Assembly: GCA_905234985.1 (NCBI GenBank)
Contig: CAJOJQ010000028.1
Location: 1 to 34,578 of the forward strand
Source: an uncultured Christensenellaceae bacterium
GTDB taxonomy: Bacteria; Bacillota; Clostridia; Christensenellales; Aristaeellaceae
Length of the DNA stretch: 34,578 nt
Direction: 5' to 3'
Both the position numbers and the translations under genes were made by a program. Shown piece after piece: positions 1 through 6,671 of the stretch (positions are counted from its first letter, which is position 1; the number at the start of each line of letters is the position of its first letter). Below the pieces are notes generated by a model. It was not told the DNA's origin, ran no database searches, and saw only the letters and a list, made by a program, of their open reading frames with translations.

Positions 1-19
1 AGTTAGAAGAGACAAAAAG

Positions 20-62
20 TCCCTGAAACGCTGGAAAAACAAGCGTCACAGGGATTTTATTT
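20..62. terminator. Intrinsic terminator hairpin beside the insertion sequence
   Basis: Arms TCCCTG..ACGCT (20-32) and AGCGT..CAGGGA (42-54) pair with a two-base internal mismatch around a purine-rich loop. TTTTATTT follows on the plus strand, and AAAAAG precedes it, so it could also stop minus-strand transcription from the transposase. Whether it belongs to the element or to the flanking DNA cannot be decided. Confidence 0.6.
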
Positions 63-75
63 GGGAGAATGAAAG

Positions 76-1912
76 TGCACAATGTTCAGGAAGAGGAGCA
101 GGATTTCAAAATTTTTTTCATCGCCTTATCAGTTGTAATCTGTGCATCTAACGGAAGTGAAAAGGCAGTCTGCAATGCGGACATGAGAGGGGATGAAGAA
201 AAGGCAGGGATGTATCCAAATCCCTTCATGTGCAGCATTTCCAAATCGCGCAGGTGCGAAAGCAACTGTTCAGAAGAAAAAGGTTCAGATGACGCATCAT
301 GAACGGCTTTTTCAAGATACCTGAAAAGAATCAAGGACAAACAGCAAAGCAGAAAGTGCGCTTTAATGCGGTTCTCGTTGGACAGGTAAACAGGACGGCT
401 CTTGAAGTGGGATTTAAGGTCGCGGAAGCAGTCCTCAATCTGCCAGCGCATATGATTGATCCGAAGAATATCTAAGGTGGTTTTTCCTTCCGGATGCTTT
501 TCGGATTTGGGCAACAGGTTGGTGCAGATACCGTAAAAACCGTCGAATTGTTCTTCCCGGGCAATAGCTTCCGTGTCAATGGCAAGGTTTTTTTGCGTGG
601 AAACTTCTCCCTCTTCCGTCAAGAAGCTCATTTGAATCAGCCGCCGGTAATCCGTCTGCTGATAATGGGTCAAGTTTTCAGGATGGGTATTGACTGTTTT
701 AACGGCACGGCTGATCTGCCTTTCTCTTACAGATCGTTGGTAATATTTCGCTTTCACGGAATACGTTACAATAAGCCGCTGATCCAGCCCGCCGATCCGT
801 ACGACCTGTTCTTTGTAGAAAATCGCATCTTTCTCCTTTTCTTCATCAATCTCCTGGAGATTATAATCATACTGAAGCGGCGCGCCTTCTTTTTTCCACC
901 CGGCACTTTCCAACGCCCATTCCATGACCGGCTGCGGAAGGGTTTTCAGAGACTGCGTTACGACATAATGCCTGCTTTCTGTGCTGTTGAAACGCCGATT
1001 AGCGGATGAGGCCAACCCGGAATCCGTGCATACAATGAATTGGCTCAGTTCAAAATCCTTCAATATCTTCTTTTCCAGCGGTTTCAGGCTCCCCTGCTCA
1101 TTTTCGTTTCCCGGAAACAGCGTTACTGCCATTGGAATCCCGTCCCCGTCGATGAACATGCCCATCTGTACGATGGGATTGGGACGGTGTTCCTTGCATT
1201 TTCCGTATCTCCGAAAGTCATCTTCCTCCTCCATCTCAAAGAAGAAGTTCGTGCAGTCGTAATAAAGCACTTCGGTATTCCGGCGGCAATAACTGGCCGT
1301 TCTTTTATAGATTCCTTCCTGTATCAGATCCATATTGTTCGCCAGCATATCCAGTGCTCGATACACCTGGTGAAGGTCTGCTTTTGTCGGCTGAATAAAC
1401 CGATTTGACAGTTCCAGACTGCTTCGCTTTGACGAAGGATAGAGAATCCTTGTGTATAACAGCATTTGAACCACAGCGTCCAGGTCGATCTCTGCTTTGC
1501 TGTCCTCTTTTATCTCTTTCATGATTTTGTCCCAGCGCATCTGGTGATACAGCTTTTTCAAATACAGTTGCCCTACGTTATACTTGACCCTCTCTTCTGT
1601 TTCGATCTGCTTTCTGGGCGACAGCCGGATGGCTACCTCTTCTTCCCGCCCTTCCGCTATTTCCGCGTTCAGCTTTTCGACGTATGCTTTTGCCCATTCG
1701 TGTGCTTCCATCTCCCCAGCCTTGGCCTGTACCTCCGGAAGTGTACCGAGTTTTTCATATATAATATTTGTCCGCTTTCCTTTCTCATACACGGACTTGA
1801 CTACATAAAATGATTCCGCATTCTTCGTCTTGCTGATCTGCAACCGCATGACATCCTCTCCTGTCCCTCTATTTTCCCTCCTCTATTATAACACAATGTG
1901 AGACAATGTGCA
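76..1912 (-). mobile_element. IS1634-like insertion sequence (ends tentative)
   Basis: A single-gene insertion sequence with an apparently intact transposase. The only terminal repeat I can see is imperfect: TGCACAATGT at 76-85 against TGCACATTGT read on the minus strand at 1912-1903 (9 of 10). The left copy abuts the transposase stop codon and the right copy overlaps the -35 box, so the true ends may lie further out. No target-site duplication was found. Two tandem copies of ACAATGTG (1893-1910) lie next to the right repeat. Confidence 0.55.
86..1849 (-). CDS. IS1634-family DDE transposase
   Basis: Full-length 587-residue transposase of the IS4/IS1634 superfamily, which moves its own element by cut-and-paste through an RNase H-like fold. 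The catalytic triad can be placed: Asp198 in YYDCTNFFFE, Asp276 in IVCTDSGLA, and Glu472 in MRWQIEDCFRDLKSHF, the last being the YREK-like block of this superfamily. There is no frameshift, internal stop or truncation, so the protein may be active. It starts at an ATG behind AGGAG and has its own promoter at 1885-1913. It is transcribed away from the ferredoxin/AOR genes, and its codon use is more A/T-rich than theirs, as expected for a mobile gene. Confidence 0.93.
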   Translation of the reverse strand: MRLQISKTKNAESFYVVKSVYEKGKRTNIIYEKLGTLPEVQAKAGEMEAHEWAKAYVEKLNAEIAEGREEEVAIRLSPRKQIETEERVKYNVGQLYLKKLYHQMRWDKIMKEIKEDSKAEIDLDAVVQMLLYTRILYPSSKRSSLELSNRFIQPTKADLHQVYRALDMLANNMDLIQEGIYKRTASYCRRNTEVLYYDCTNFFFEMEEEDDFRRYGKCKEHRPNPIVQMGMFIDGDGIPMAVTLFPGNENEQGSLKPLEKKILKDFELSQFIVCTDSGLASSANRRFNSTESRHYVVTQSLKTLPQPVMEWALESAGWKKEGAPLQYDYNLQEIDEEKEKDAIFYKEQVVRIGGLDQRLIVTYSVKAKYYQRSVRERQISRAVKTVNTHPENLTHYQQTDYRRLIQMSFLTEEGEVSTQKNLAIDTEAIAREEQFDGFYGICTNLLPKSEKHPEGKTTLDILRINHMRWQIEDCFRDLKSHFKSRPVYLSNENRIKAHFLLCCLSLILFRYLEKAVHDASSEPFSSEQLLSHLRDLEMLHMKGFGYIPAFSSSPLMSALQTAFSLPLDAQITTDKAMKKILKSCSSS

Positions 1913-1913
1913 A
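1885..1913 (-). promoter_or_regulatory. Transposase promoter
   Basis: Read on the minus strand, TTGCAC (1913-1908), a 17-base spacer and a perfect TATAAT (1890-1885). The transposase ATG lies about 35 bases downstream. The tandem ACAATGTG repeats lie in the spacer and -35 region, where transposase binding could repress its own expression (inference). Confidence 0.65.
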
Positions 1914-2166
1914 TATGTATTTTCAAAAACTTGACAAAAAAATATAAGCCCCGTAAGGCTTTCAGCTATTTTTTCTTTTCTTCAACTGTCAAACTTCCGG
2001 CTGCTCTCCTTCATTTGACCATCCATTCTTCTATCCTTCTTTCCTTTTGTTTTATACGGTTTACAGGATACAATTATAAATGTAAAATATTGGATTGTCA
2101 ACCGTTCATTGCCGGAAATTTACAATTCCCAAATACAGGAATGCGGTATAATTTTTTAAAAAGCTC
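1914..2166. other. A/T-rich intergenic region
   Basis: Pyrimidine-rich, A/T-rich DNA between the insertion sequence and the oxidoreductase promoter. I see no credible gene. A small hairpin AGCC/GGCT lies near 1948-1961. The low GC contrasts with the coding DNA that follows. Confidence 0.5.
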
Positions 2167-2195
2167 TTTTCAGCCTGCCTTTTATATGCTATAAT
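2167..2195 (+). promoter_or_regulatory. Promoter of the ferredoxin-AOR operon
   Basis: A perfect TATAAT (2190-2195) preceded by TGC makes an extended -10 element. A weaker -35, TTTTCA (2167-2172), lies 17 bases upstream. Transcription would begin near 2202, just before the riboswitch, leaving a leader of about 230 bases. Confidence 0.75.
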
Positions 2196-2204
2196 GGAAC
2201 CAGT

Positions 2205-2275
2205 TCAAACATGCTCCGAGTTTGGGATGACCCTCCGGGCCGCCTAAACCGATGAGTGTTTCCGGCAACGGAAGC
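2205..2275 (+). promoter_or_regulatory. Moco/Tuco-type riboswitch (molybdenum or tungsten cofactor)
   Basis: The leader carries the hallmark blocks of the Moco RNA motif: CTCCGAG (2214-2220) and CCCTCCGGGCCGC (2231-2243). Pairings visible by eye are AAACA (2207-2211) with TGTTT (2257-2261), GTTTGGG (2220-2226) with CCTAAAC (2243-2249), and a hairpin TTCCG-GCAA-CGGAA (2260-2273) with a GNRA loop. The compact form, without an obvious extra P3 stem, fits the variant linked to tungsten cofactor (Tuco). The gene it precedes encodes an aldehyde ferredoxin oxidoreductase, which agrees. Ligand identity is inferred; the motif was recognised by eye and not scored against a covariance model. Confidence 0.8.
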
Positions 2276-2309
2276 GCTTGCCTTTTGCGAAGGAGCCCGT
2301 CGAACGGAA

Positions 2310-2331
2310 CGCGCGAGGGTGCGCTTTTCTT
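2310..2331 (+). promoter_or_regulatory. Possible expression-platform hairpin
   Basis: CGCGC-GAGG-GTGCG (2310-2323) forms a short stem followed by CTTTTCTT, which could act as a riboswitch-controlled attenuator. The stem is only five pairs with one wobble. A second hairpin (about 2378-2399) precedes the ribosome binding site at 2421-2428, so control could be translational instead. Confidence 0.3.
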
Positions 2332-2435
2332 GGCGCATGATCCGCGTGTTTTGCGTGCGGCGGGTATTTGTTTGCGCCGGGAGGAGGGGCCTCCGGCGTT
2401 CCCAGTCTATCCATATCGTGAGGAGGAGATCGAAC

Positions 2436-3074
2436 ATGACTGAATCCAAGGATCGCAAGAGCTTCCTGGACAAGGACTACACCCGCCGCCAGTTTCTGAA
2501 GCTGTCGGGCAAGAGTCTGGCCGGGCTGGCCATTTCCACTTCCTTGCTCAGCGTGCTGGGCGTGACAAAGGAAGCGGTGGCCGAGGACAAGGTGCGGGTG
2601 TGGGCGTTCCCCCAGGGCTTGCTGGTGGTGAATGAGGACCGCTGCGTGGGCTGCCAGCGCTGCGAAATCAACTGCACGCTGACCAACGACGGCTGCTGCT
2701 CCAGCTACATTTCCCGCGTGAAGGTGACTCGCAACCTGTATTCCAGCCGCAACGGCAACGGCCTGTATACCGAAAACAACTGGGTGTACTTCCCGGATAC
2801 CTGCCGCCAGTGCGAAAAGCCCGCCTGCGGCGAAGCCTGCCCCATGGGCGCGATTTACGCCGACGACCTGGGCATCCGCCGGGTAGACACCGACAAGTGC
2901 ATCGGCTGCGGCGCGTGCGCCCAGGCGTGCCCCTGGCATATGCCCACCGTGAACCCCGTCACCCACAAATCCTCCAAGTGCATCATGTGCGGCGCCTGTG
3001 CCGAGGGCTGCCCCTCCGGCGCGCTGTCCATCGTTCCCTGGGACGCCATCGTTTCCGTTTCCCAGGCGATCTGA
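2436..3074 (+). CDS. Tat-signal 4x[4Fe-4S] ferredoxin, partner of the AOR
   Basis: A 212-residue electron-transfer protein. The start was chosen at the ATG at 2436 behind AGGAGGAG (2421-2428); the longer reading frame from 2256 would translate the riboswitch leader. Residues 16-22 (TRRQFLK) form a twin-arginine motif, followed by a hydrophobic stretch to about residue 43 and a possible cleavage site after AVA (about 49). Sixteen cysteines form four cluster motifs: CVGCQRCEINC (70-80), CRQCEKPACGEAC, CIGCGACAQAC and CIMCGACAEGC. It resembles the small iron-sulfur subunit beside bacterial AOR-type enzymes (YdhY of E. coli, WorS-type proteins). It lies 46 bases upstream of the AOR gene, so both are probably co-transcribed, and it likely carries electrons to or from the tungsten enzyme. 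The export signal is odd for such a partner. Confidence 0.9.
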   Translation: MTESKDRKSFLDKDYTRRQFLKLSGKSLAGLAISTSLLSVLGVTKEAVAEDKVRVWAFPQGLLVVNEDRCVGCQRCEINCTLTNDGCCSSYISRVKVTRNLYSSRNGNGLYTENNWVYFPDTCRQCEKPACGEACPMGAIYADDLGIRRVDTDKCIGCGACAQACPWHMPTVNPVTHKSSKCIMCGACAEGCPSGALSIVPWDAIVSVSQAI

Positions 3075-3120
3075 TCGCAGTACCCGCTTTCATCAATAAG
3101 ATAATAGGAGGGACATCATC

Positions 3121-5316
3121 ATGTCTGTGAAAAATGGCATCAACGGCTGGGCGGGTACGGTTCTCCGCGTGAACCTGACCACCGGCGCGATCACCAAGGA
3201 AGACACCCTGCCCAAGTATAAGCCCTATATCGGCGGCATGGGCCTTGGCTATAAAGTGATCTGGGACGAAGTGCCCCTGGATACCGATCCCCTGGGCCCG
3301 GACGCCAAGTGCGTGTTCGGCGTAGGCCCCCTGACGGCCTCCGGCGTTCCCTGCTCCGGCCGCATGAACATCACCCTGCTCTCCTGCTGGAGCAAGGGCT
3401 ATTCCATCGTGGACGCCCACATGGGCGGCCATATCGCCCACGCCTTCAAGTACGCGGGCTATGACGCCATGATCGTGGAAGGCCAGAGCAGCAAGCCCGT
3501 TTACATCCGCATCGAGGACGAAAAAGTCACCATCGAGGACGCTTCCCACGTATGGGGCAAGGGCACCTTTGAAGCCAACGCCACCCTGGCCAAGGAAAAC
3601 GGCCCGGAATTCGACGTGGCTACCATCGGCCCCGCCGGTGAAAACCTGGTGCCCATGAGCAACATCATCACCTCCTTCGGCAACAGCGGCGGCGCTGGCA
3701 TCGGCGCGCTGCTGGGCAGCAAGAAGGTCAAGGGCATCGCCGTCCGCGGCACCGGCGCGGTGAAGATCGCCGAGCCCCTGAAGGTGCGCCTGCTTTCCAA
3801 CTACATGATTAAAGACTTGGTTGGCGGCAACAACAACCATACCGTTCCCTGCCACGCCCAGAGCTGGAGCGAATACGTGGCCACCAACAACCGCTGGCAG
3901 GGCGCCCCCGGCATCACCTGGGACAAGGCCCCCAAGGGTCCCATCGACATGGGCGAGCAGCCCAGCGGCCAGATCAACGTGGCGGCCCTGCGCTGCAACA
4001 AGGGCGTGTTCGACTTTGGCGAGATCGCCGAAAAGTACACGGTGAAGCAGGGCGGCTGCTCCTCCTGCCCCGTGCGCTGCTACACCGAATACGATATGGA
4101 TCCCCTGGCGGATTACGACCTGCCCACCCACGTGTCCAACACCTGCATGCCCATCATCAAGATGCTGGAATGGTACCCCGACCATAAGGACCAGAGCGGT
4201 GAAAAGGTCAAGTCCACCCACAGCTTCGTGGACGAGAACGACGCCAAGATGATCTTGGGCGGCGCCGGTTCCCGGGCGGCGGACGATTACGGTGTGTGGT
4301 GCAACTACGGAAACCTCTACGAAGACTTCAACATGGCCTACACCACCGGCGTCCTCAAGGACGTTTGCGACCGCCTCTATCCCGGCGAATGGGACGAAAT
4401 TCCCTGGAACCTGATGGAATCCGGCGATCCCCGCTGGTGCGTGGAAGTGTACAAGCGTATCGCTTCCGGCAAGGGCATCTTCGGCGACCTGGGCCTGGGC
4501 ACCTACCGCCTCTACGAAAAGTGGGGCATGGACGATCCCGAAAAGAATGTGGCGGGCGTCAGCTTCTACGATTTCGTCAACGGCAAGAACTTCAACATCG
4601 GCCACAACGGCTATCCCCGCCATCACGGCCCCGAAAACTGCTGGCAGGCGGGCACGCTGTACAGCATGATGTACAACCGTGACTGCATGATCCACCACCT
4701 GATCAACTTCTGCTCCTCCGGCGCGCCCTACAACGAAATTACGAAACCCGTGCTGGAGCATTTCTTCGGCGAAGGCTGCACCGACGCCCAGAAGAACTAC
4801 ACCCCCATCAACGAGAACAAGATCAAGCTGGCCAAGTGGGCCTTCATCGGCAAGCAGTGGCACGACAGCGCCACCCTGTGCAACTGGATGTACCCCATGA
4901 CCATCGCCACCAGCAAAAAGCGCGATTACATCGGCGACCTGGACCTGGACGCCAAGTACATGTCCGCCGTGCTGGGCGAAACCTACACCCGGGACGACCA
5001 GGAGCGGGATTCCGAGCGCATCAGCCAGCTCCTCCGCGTCATGACCGCCGTGAGCTTCAAGCTGAACCTGGGCAGCACCAACCTGCGCAAGGATCACGAC
5101 AAGGTTTCCGAATGGGTCTTCGATAAGGAGCCGGACTTCAAGCCCTTCGAGCAGGGCACCGTGAAGCTGGACCGGGAAGACTGGGAAAAGAGCCTGGATA
5201 TGTGGTACGAGGCCATGGGCTGGGACAAGGAAACCGGCATCCCCACCCGCGAGACCCTGGAAAAGTTCGACCTGAAGGACTGCGCGGATAAGCTGGAAGA
5301 GCTGGGTCTGATCTGA
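3121..5316 (+). CDS. Aldehyde ferredoxin oxidoreductase, tungsten/molybdenum type
   Basis: A 731-residue member of the AOR family (N-terminal beta-sheet domain, then the alpha-helical domains), which oxidises aldehydes to carboxylic acids with a tungsto- or molybdo-bispterin cofactor. The [4Fe-4S] cysteines can be placed: Cys313, Cys316 and Cys320 (GGCSSCPVRC), with Cys587 (ATLCNWMY) as the likely fourth ligand. The length is somewhat above the ~605 residues of archaeal AOR and close to E. coli YdhV (~700) and WorL-type bacterial enzymes. The start lies behind AGGAGGGA (3107-3114). There is no signal peptide, unlike its ferredoxin neighbour. The upstream riboswitch supports a pterin-metal enzyme. 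Substrate is not readable from sequence; aldehyde detoxification or amino-acid-derived aldehyde oxidation are likely roles. No tungstate transporter or cofactor-synthesis gene is in the window. Confidence 0.93.
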   Translation: MSVKNGINGWAGTVLRVNLTTGAITKEDTLPKYKPYIGGMGLGYKVIWDEVPLDTDPLGPDAKCVFGVGPLTASGVPCSGRMNITLLSCWSKGYSIVDAHMGGHIAHAFKYAGYDAMIVEGQSSKPVYIRIEDEKVTIEDASHVWGKGTFEANATLAKENGPEFDVATIGPAGENLVPMSNIITSFGNSGGAGIGALLGSKKVKGIAVRGTGAVKIAEPLKVRLLSNYMIKDLVGGNNNHTVPCHAQSWSEYVATNNRWQGAPGITWDKAPKGPIDMGEQPSGQINVAALRCNKGVFDFGEIAEKYTVKQGGCSSCPVRCYTEYDMDPLADYDLPTHVSNTCMPIIKMLEWYPDHKDQSGEKVKSTHSFVDENDAKMILGGAGSRAADDYGVWCNYGNLYEDFNMAYTTGVLKDVCDRLYPGEWDEIPWNLMESGDPRWCVEVYKRIASGKGIFGDLGLGTYRLYEKWGMDDPEKNVAGVSFYDFVNGKNFNIGHNGYPRHHGPENCWQAGTLYSMMYNRDCMIHHLINFCSSGAPYNEITKPVLEHFFGEGCTDAQKNYTPINENKIKLAKWAFIGKQWHDSATLCNWMYPMTIATSKKRDYIGDLDLDAKYMSAVLGETYTRDDQERDSERISQLLRVMTAVSFKLNLGSTNLRKDHDKVSEWVFDKEPDFKPFEQGTVKLDREDWEKSLDMWYEAMGWDKETGIPTRETLEKFDLKDCADKLEELGLI

Positions 5317-5328
5317 TAGGATAATTCC

Positions 5329-5505
5329 GGGGGAAACCGCTCTTTGGAGCCAAAAAGCGTTTTCCCCCAGGTCTGCGACCTCAATAGTCGCAACTCCCCT
5401 TCATGGGGAGATTGCTCCTTTTCGGTCGATCTCACCGCCGATTTGATTTCCGCCACTGGCGGAAATCGGCGGTTCGTCCCCTTCCGAGAAAGCTATAAGG
5501 GGGAA
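5329..5505 (+). repeat. Structured dispersed repeat, copy A
   Basis: A ~177-bp element beginning 12 bases after the AOR stop. It contains three successive hairpins plus a closing one: GGGGGAAACCGCTCTTTGG paired with CCAAAAAGCGTTTTCCCCC; CTCCCC-TTCAT-GGGGAG; a long stem CCGCCGATTT/AAATCGGCGG enclosing CCGCC/GGCGG; and CCCCTT/AAGGGG. It aligns along its whole length with the reverse complement of 28085-28258. Differences between the copies fall in paired positions and are compensated, which shows that RNA or cruciform structure is conserved. It has no coding capacity of note. Confidence 0.85.
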
Positions 5506-5558
5506 AAACTATCGGTTCACCCATAGAGTATGGGAATATTTAAACAAATTGTAAAATG

Positions 5559-5592
5559 GCTCCTGCGCGACTTTCCGTGCAGGAGCTTTCTT
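5559..5592 (+). terminator. Intrinsic terminator downstream of the AOR and repeat A
   Basis: GCTCCTGC (5559-5566) pairs perfectly with GCAGGAGC (5579-5586) and is followed by TTTCTT. The repeat therefore lies inside the transcribed 3' region of the ferredoxin-AOR operon. Confidence 0.75.
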
Positions 5593-5643
5593 AAAAACGT
5601 AGAAAAACACAAAAAAGGGGAGGGAAAATTGCCCGCTCCTAAA

Positions 5644-5661
5644 CAAAGAGCGGTTTCCCCC
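5644..5661 (-). repeat. Inverted copy of the terminal arm of repeat A
   Basis: CAAAGAGCGGTTTCCCCC at 5644-5661 is the exact reverse complement of 5329-5346, giving 18-bp perfect inverted repeats around a 333-bp segment. Locally it can also pair with the degenerate GGGGAGGG..CGCTC upstream (about 5617-5639). It lies immediately before the ribosome binding site of the next gene. Confidence 0.7.
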
Positions 5662-5684
5662 GTAAAAAGAAAGGAAAGATCGTT

Positions 5685-6500
5685 ATGGCATTATTTGGAC
5701 GCCGAAAGCCGGGCTTTGCCAAGGAAGTGGAGCTGAAGCCAAGCGAAATCCCCGGCGAATTCAGCGACGCGCTGGACCCCGCCGTGAACAAGGAACTGGA
5801 TAATCCCAAGTTGGAAAAGCGCGAAATGCAGCAGCAGGCCGCCCAGGCTCTGGGGGAAAACCAGCCTGCCGCCACCCCGGCGGAAAAGCCGGATATCTTC
5901 GATTACATGCAGTCTTTGCCCGACGTGGAAGACCCCTTCCCGCCCTCCGCGCCGGAACCGGAGCAGCCCCCGGAACCGGAAAAGACCAAGGCCCAGCTGC
6001 TGGCCGAATTCATCCGGGAACGCTGCAAATTCGCCCTCATTACGCCCAAGGCCCTGATTGCCAAGGATGAGGAAGACATTGATGGGCTGCTGGCCGAACT
6101 GAAAGCGGACGAAAGCTGCAAGGATATCAAATCTGTCCAGGGGCAGAAGGACGTGTATTTCTATTCCGACGAACTGATGGCAAACAATTACGCCAAAATC
6201 GCCGTACTCACCCTGGAAAAGGACGACGCCCGCACGGTGGCGGAAATGGTGCGCTTCAACTGCAAGGCTTTCCCCACGCCTACGCCCGTTTACTACTTCG
6301 CCCGGCAGCCCTTCTACCTGGATAAGGAGCGCATGCGCGCCATCATCGCCCAGATGAAAACCGATCCCGCCTATCAGGATATCCGGGAATGCGAGGCCGC
6401 CATCAATGGCGAACCGTACCTGTATTCCATTGATCTCATGACCGAGAAATACGCCAAGGCGCTTGCCAACGGCGCGGAATCCCGGGAAGCGGACGACTGA
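5685..6500 (+). CDS. Hypothetical protein with duplicated C-terminal module
   Basis: A 271-residue protein of unknown function. There is no signal peptide or membrane segment. Residues 1-100 look disordered, with a Pro/Glu-rich linker around 83-99. The rest contains two related ~50-residue units: about 122-172 (ending YFYSDELMANNYAKI) and about 208-259 (ending YLYSIDLMTEKYAKA), each with an acidic helix followed by a Y-x-Y-S-x-(D/E)-L-M block. The duplication suggests an internally symmetric or repeat-type domain. The start lies behind AAAGGAAAG. An intrinsic terminator follows at once, so it is probably monocistronic. I recognise no family. Confidence 0.8.
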   Translation: MALFGRRKPGFAKEVELKPSEIPGEFSDALDPAVNKELDNPKLEKREMQQQAAQALGENQPAATPAEKPDIFDYMQSLPDVEDPFPPSAPEPEQPPEPEKTKAQLLAEFIRERCKFALITPKALIAKDEEDIDGLLAELKADESCKDIKSVQGQKDVYFYSDELMANNYAKIAVLTLEKDDARTVAEMVRFNCKAFPTPTPVYYFARQPFYLDKERMRAIIAQMKTDPAYQDIRECEAAINGEPYLYSIDLMTEKYAKALANGAESREADD

Positions 6501-6524
6501 ACCCATCCCCCAAATTTGTTCACG

Positions 6525-6555
6525 CGCCGGAAGTCAGCGATTTCCGGCGTTTTTT
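6525..6555 (+). terminator. Intrinsic terminator
   Basis: CGCCGGAA (6525-6532) pairs perfectly with TTCCGGCG (6542-6549), followed by six T residues. It ends the hypothetical gene at 5685-6500. More T-rich DNA follows to about 6610. Confidence 0.85.
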
Positions 6556-6671
6556 CGGAGCTTTTTCGGCGTTTTTTTGCGCAAAATTTTTTTTCTTTTT
6601 CCTGGAACTTTTTTTCCTCCGGTTCGTCCAATACAGTGAAAGGACTTCAAAGAAAAAAGGAGGAAGAAAAA

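Noticed and set aside
1914..2166. A second promoter (TATAAT at 2147-2152) for the oxidoreductase operon
   Set aside because: No acceptable -35 box at 16-18 bases and no extended -10; the promoter at 2167-2195 is far better placed for the riboswitch.
2256..2435. Upstream extension of the ferredoxin gene
   Set aside because: It would translate the riboswitch and leader; the ATG at 2436 has a strong AGGAGGAG and begins exactly at a Tat signal peptide.
2983..5097. 704-codon open frame antisense to the AOR gene
   Set aside because: A by-product of GC-rich codon use. Its translation is a Gly/Ala/Val/His-rich string without domain features, while the opposite strand encodes an intact AOR with all cysteines.
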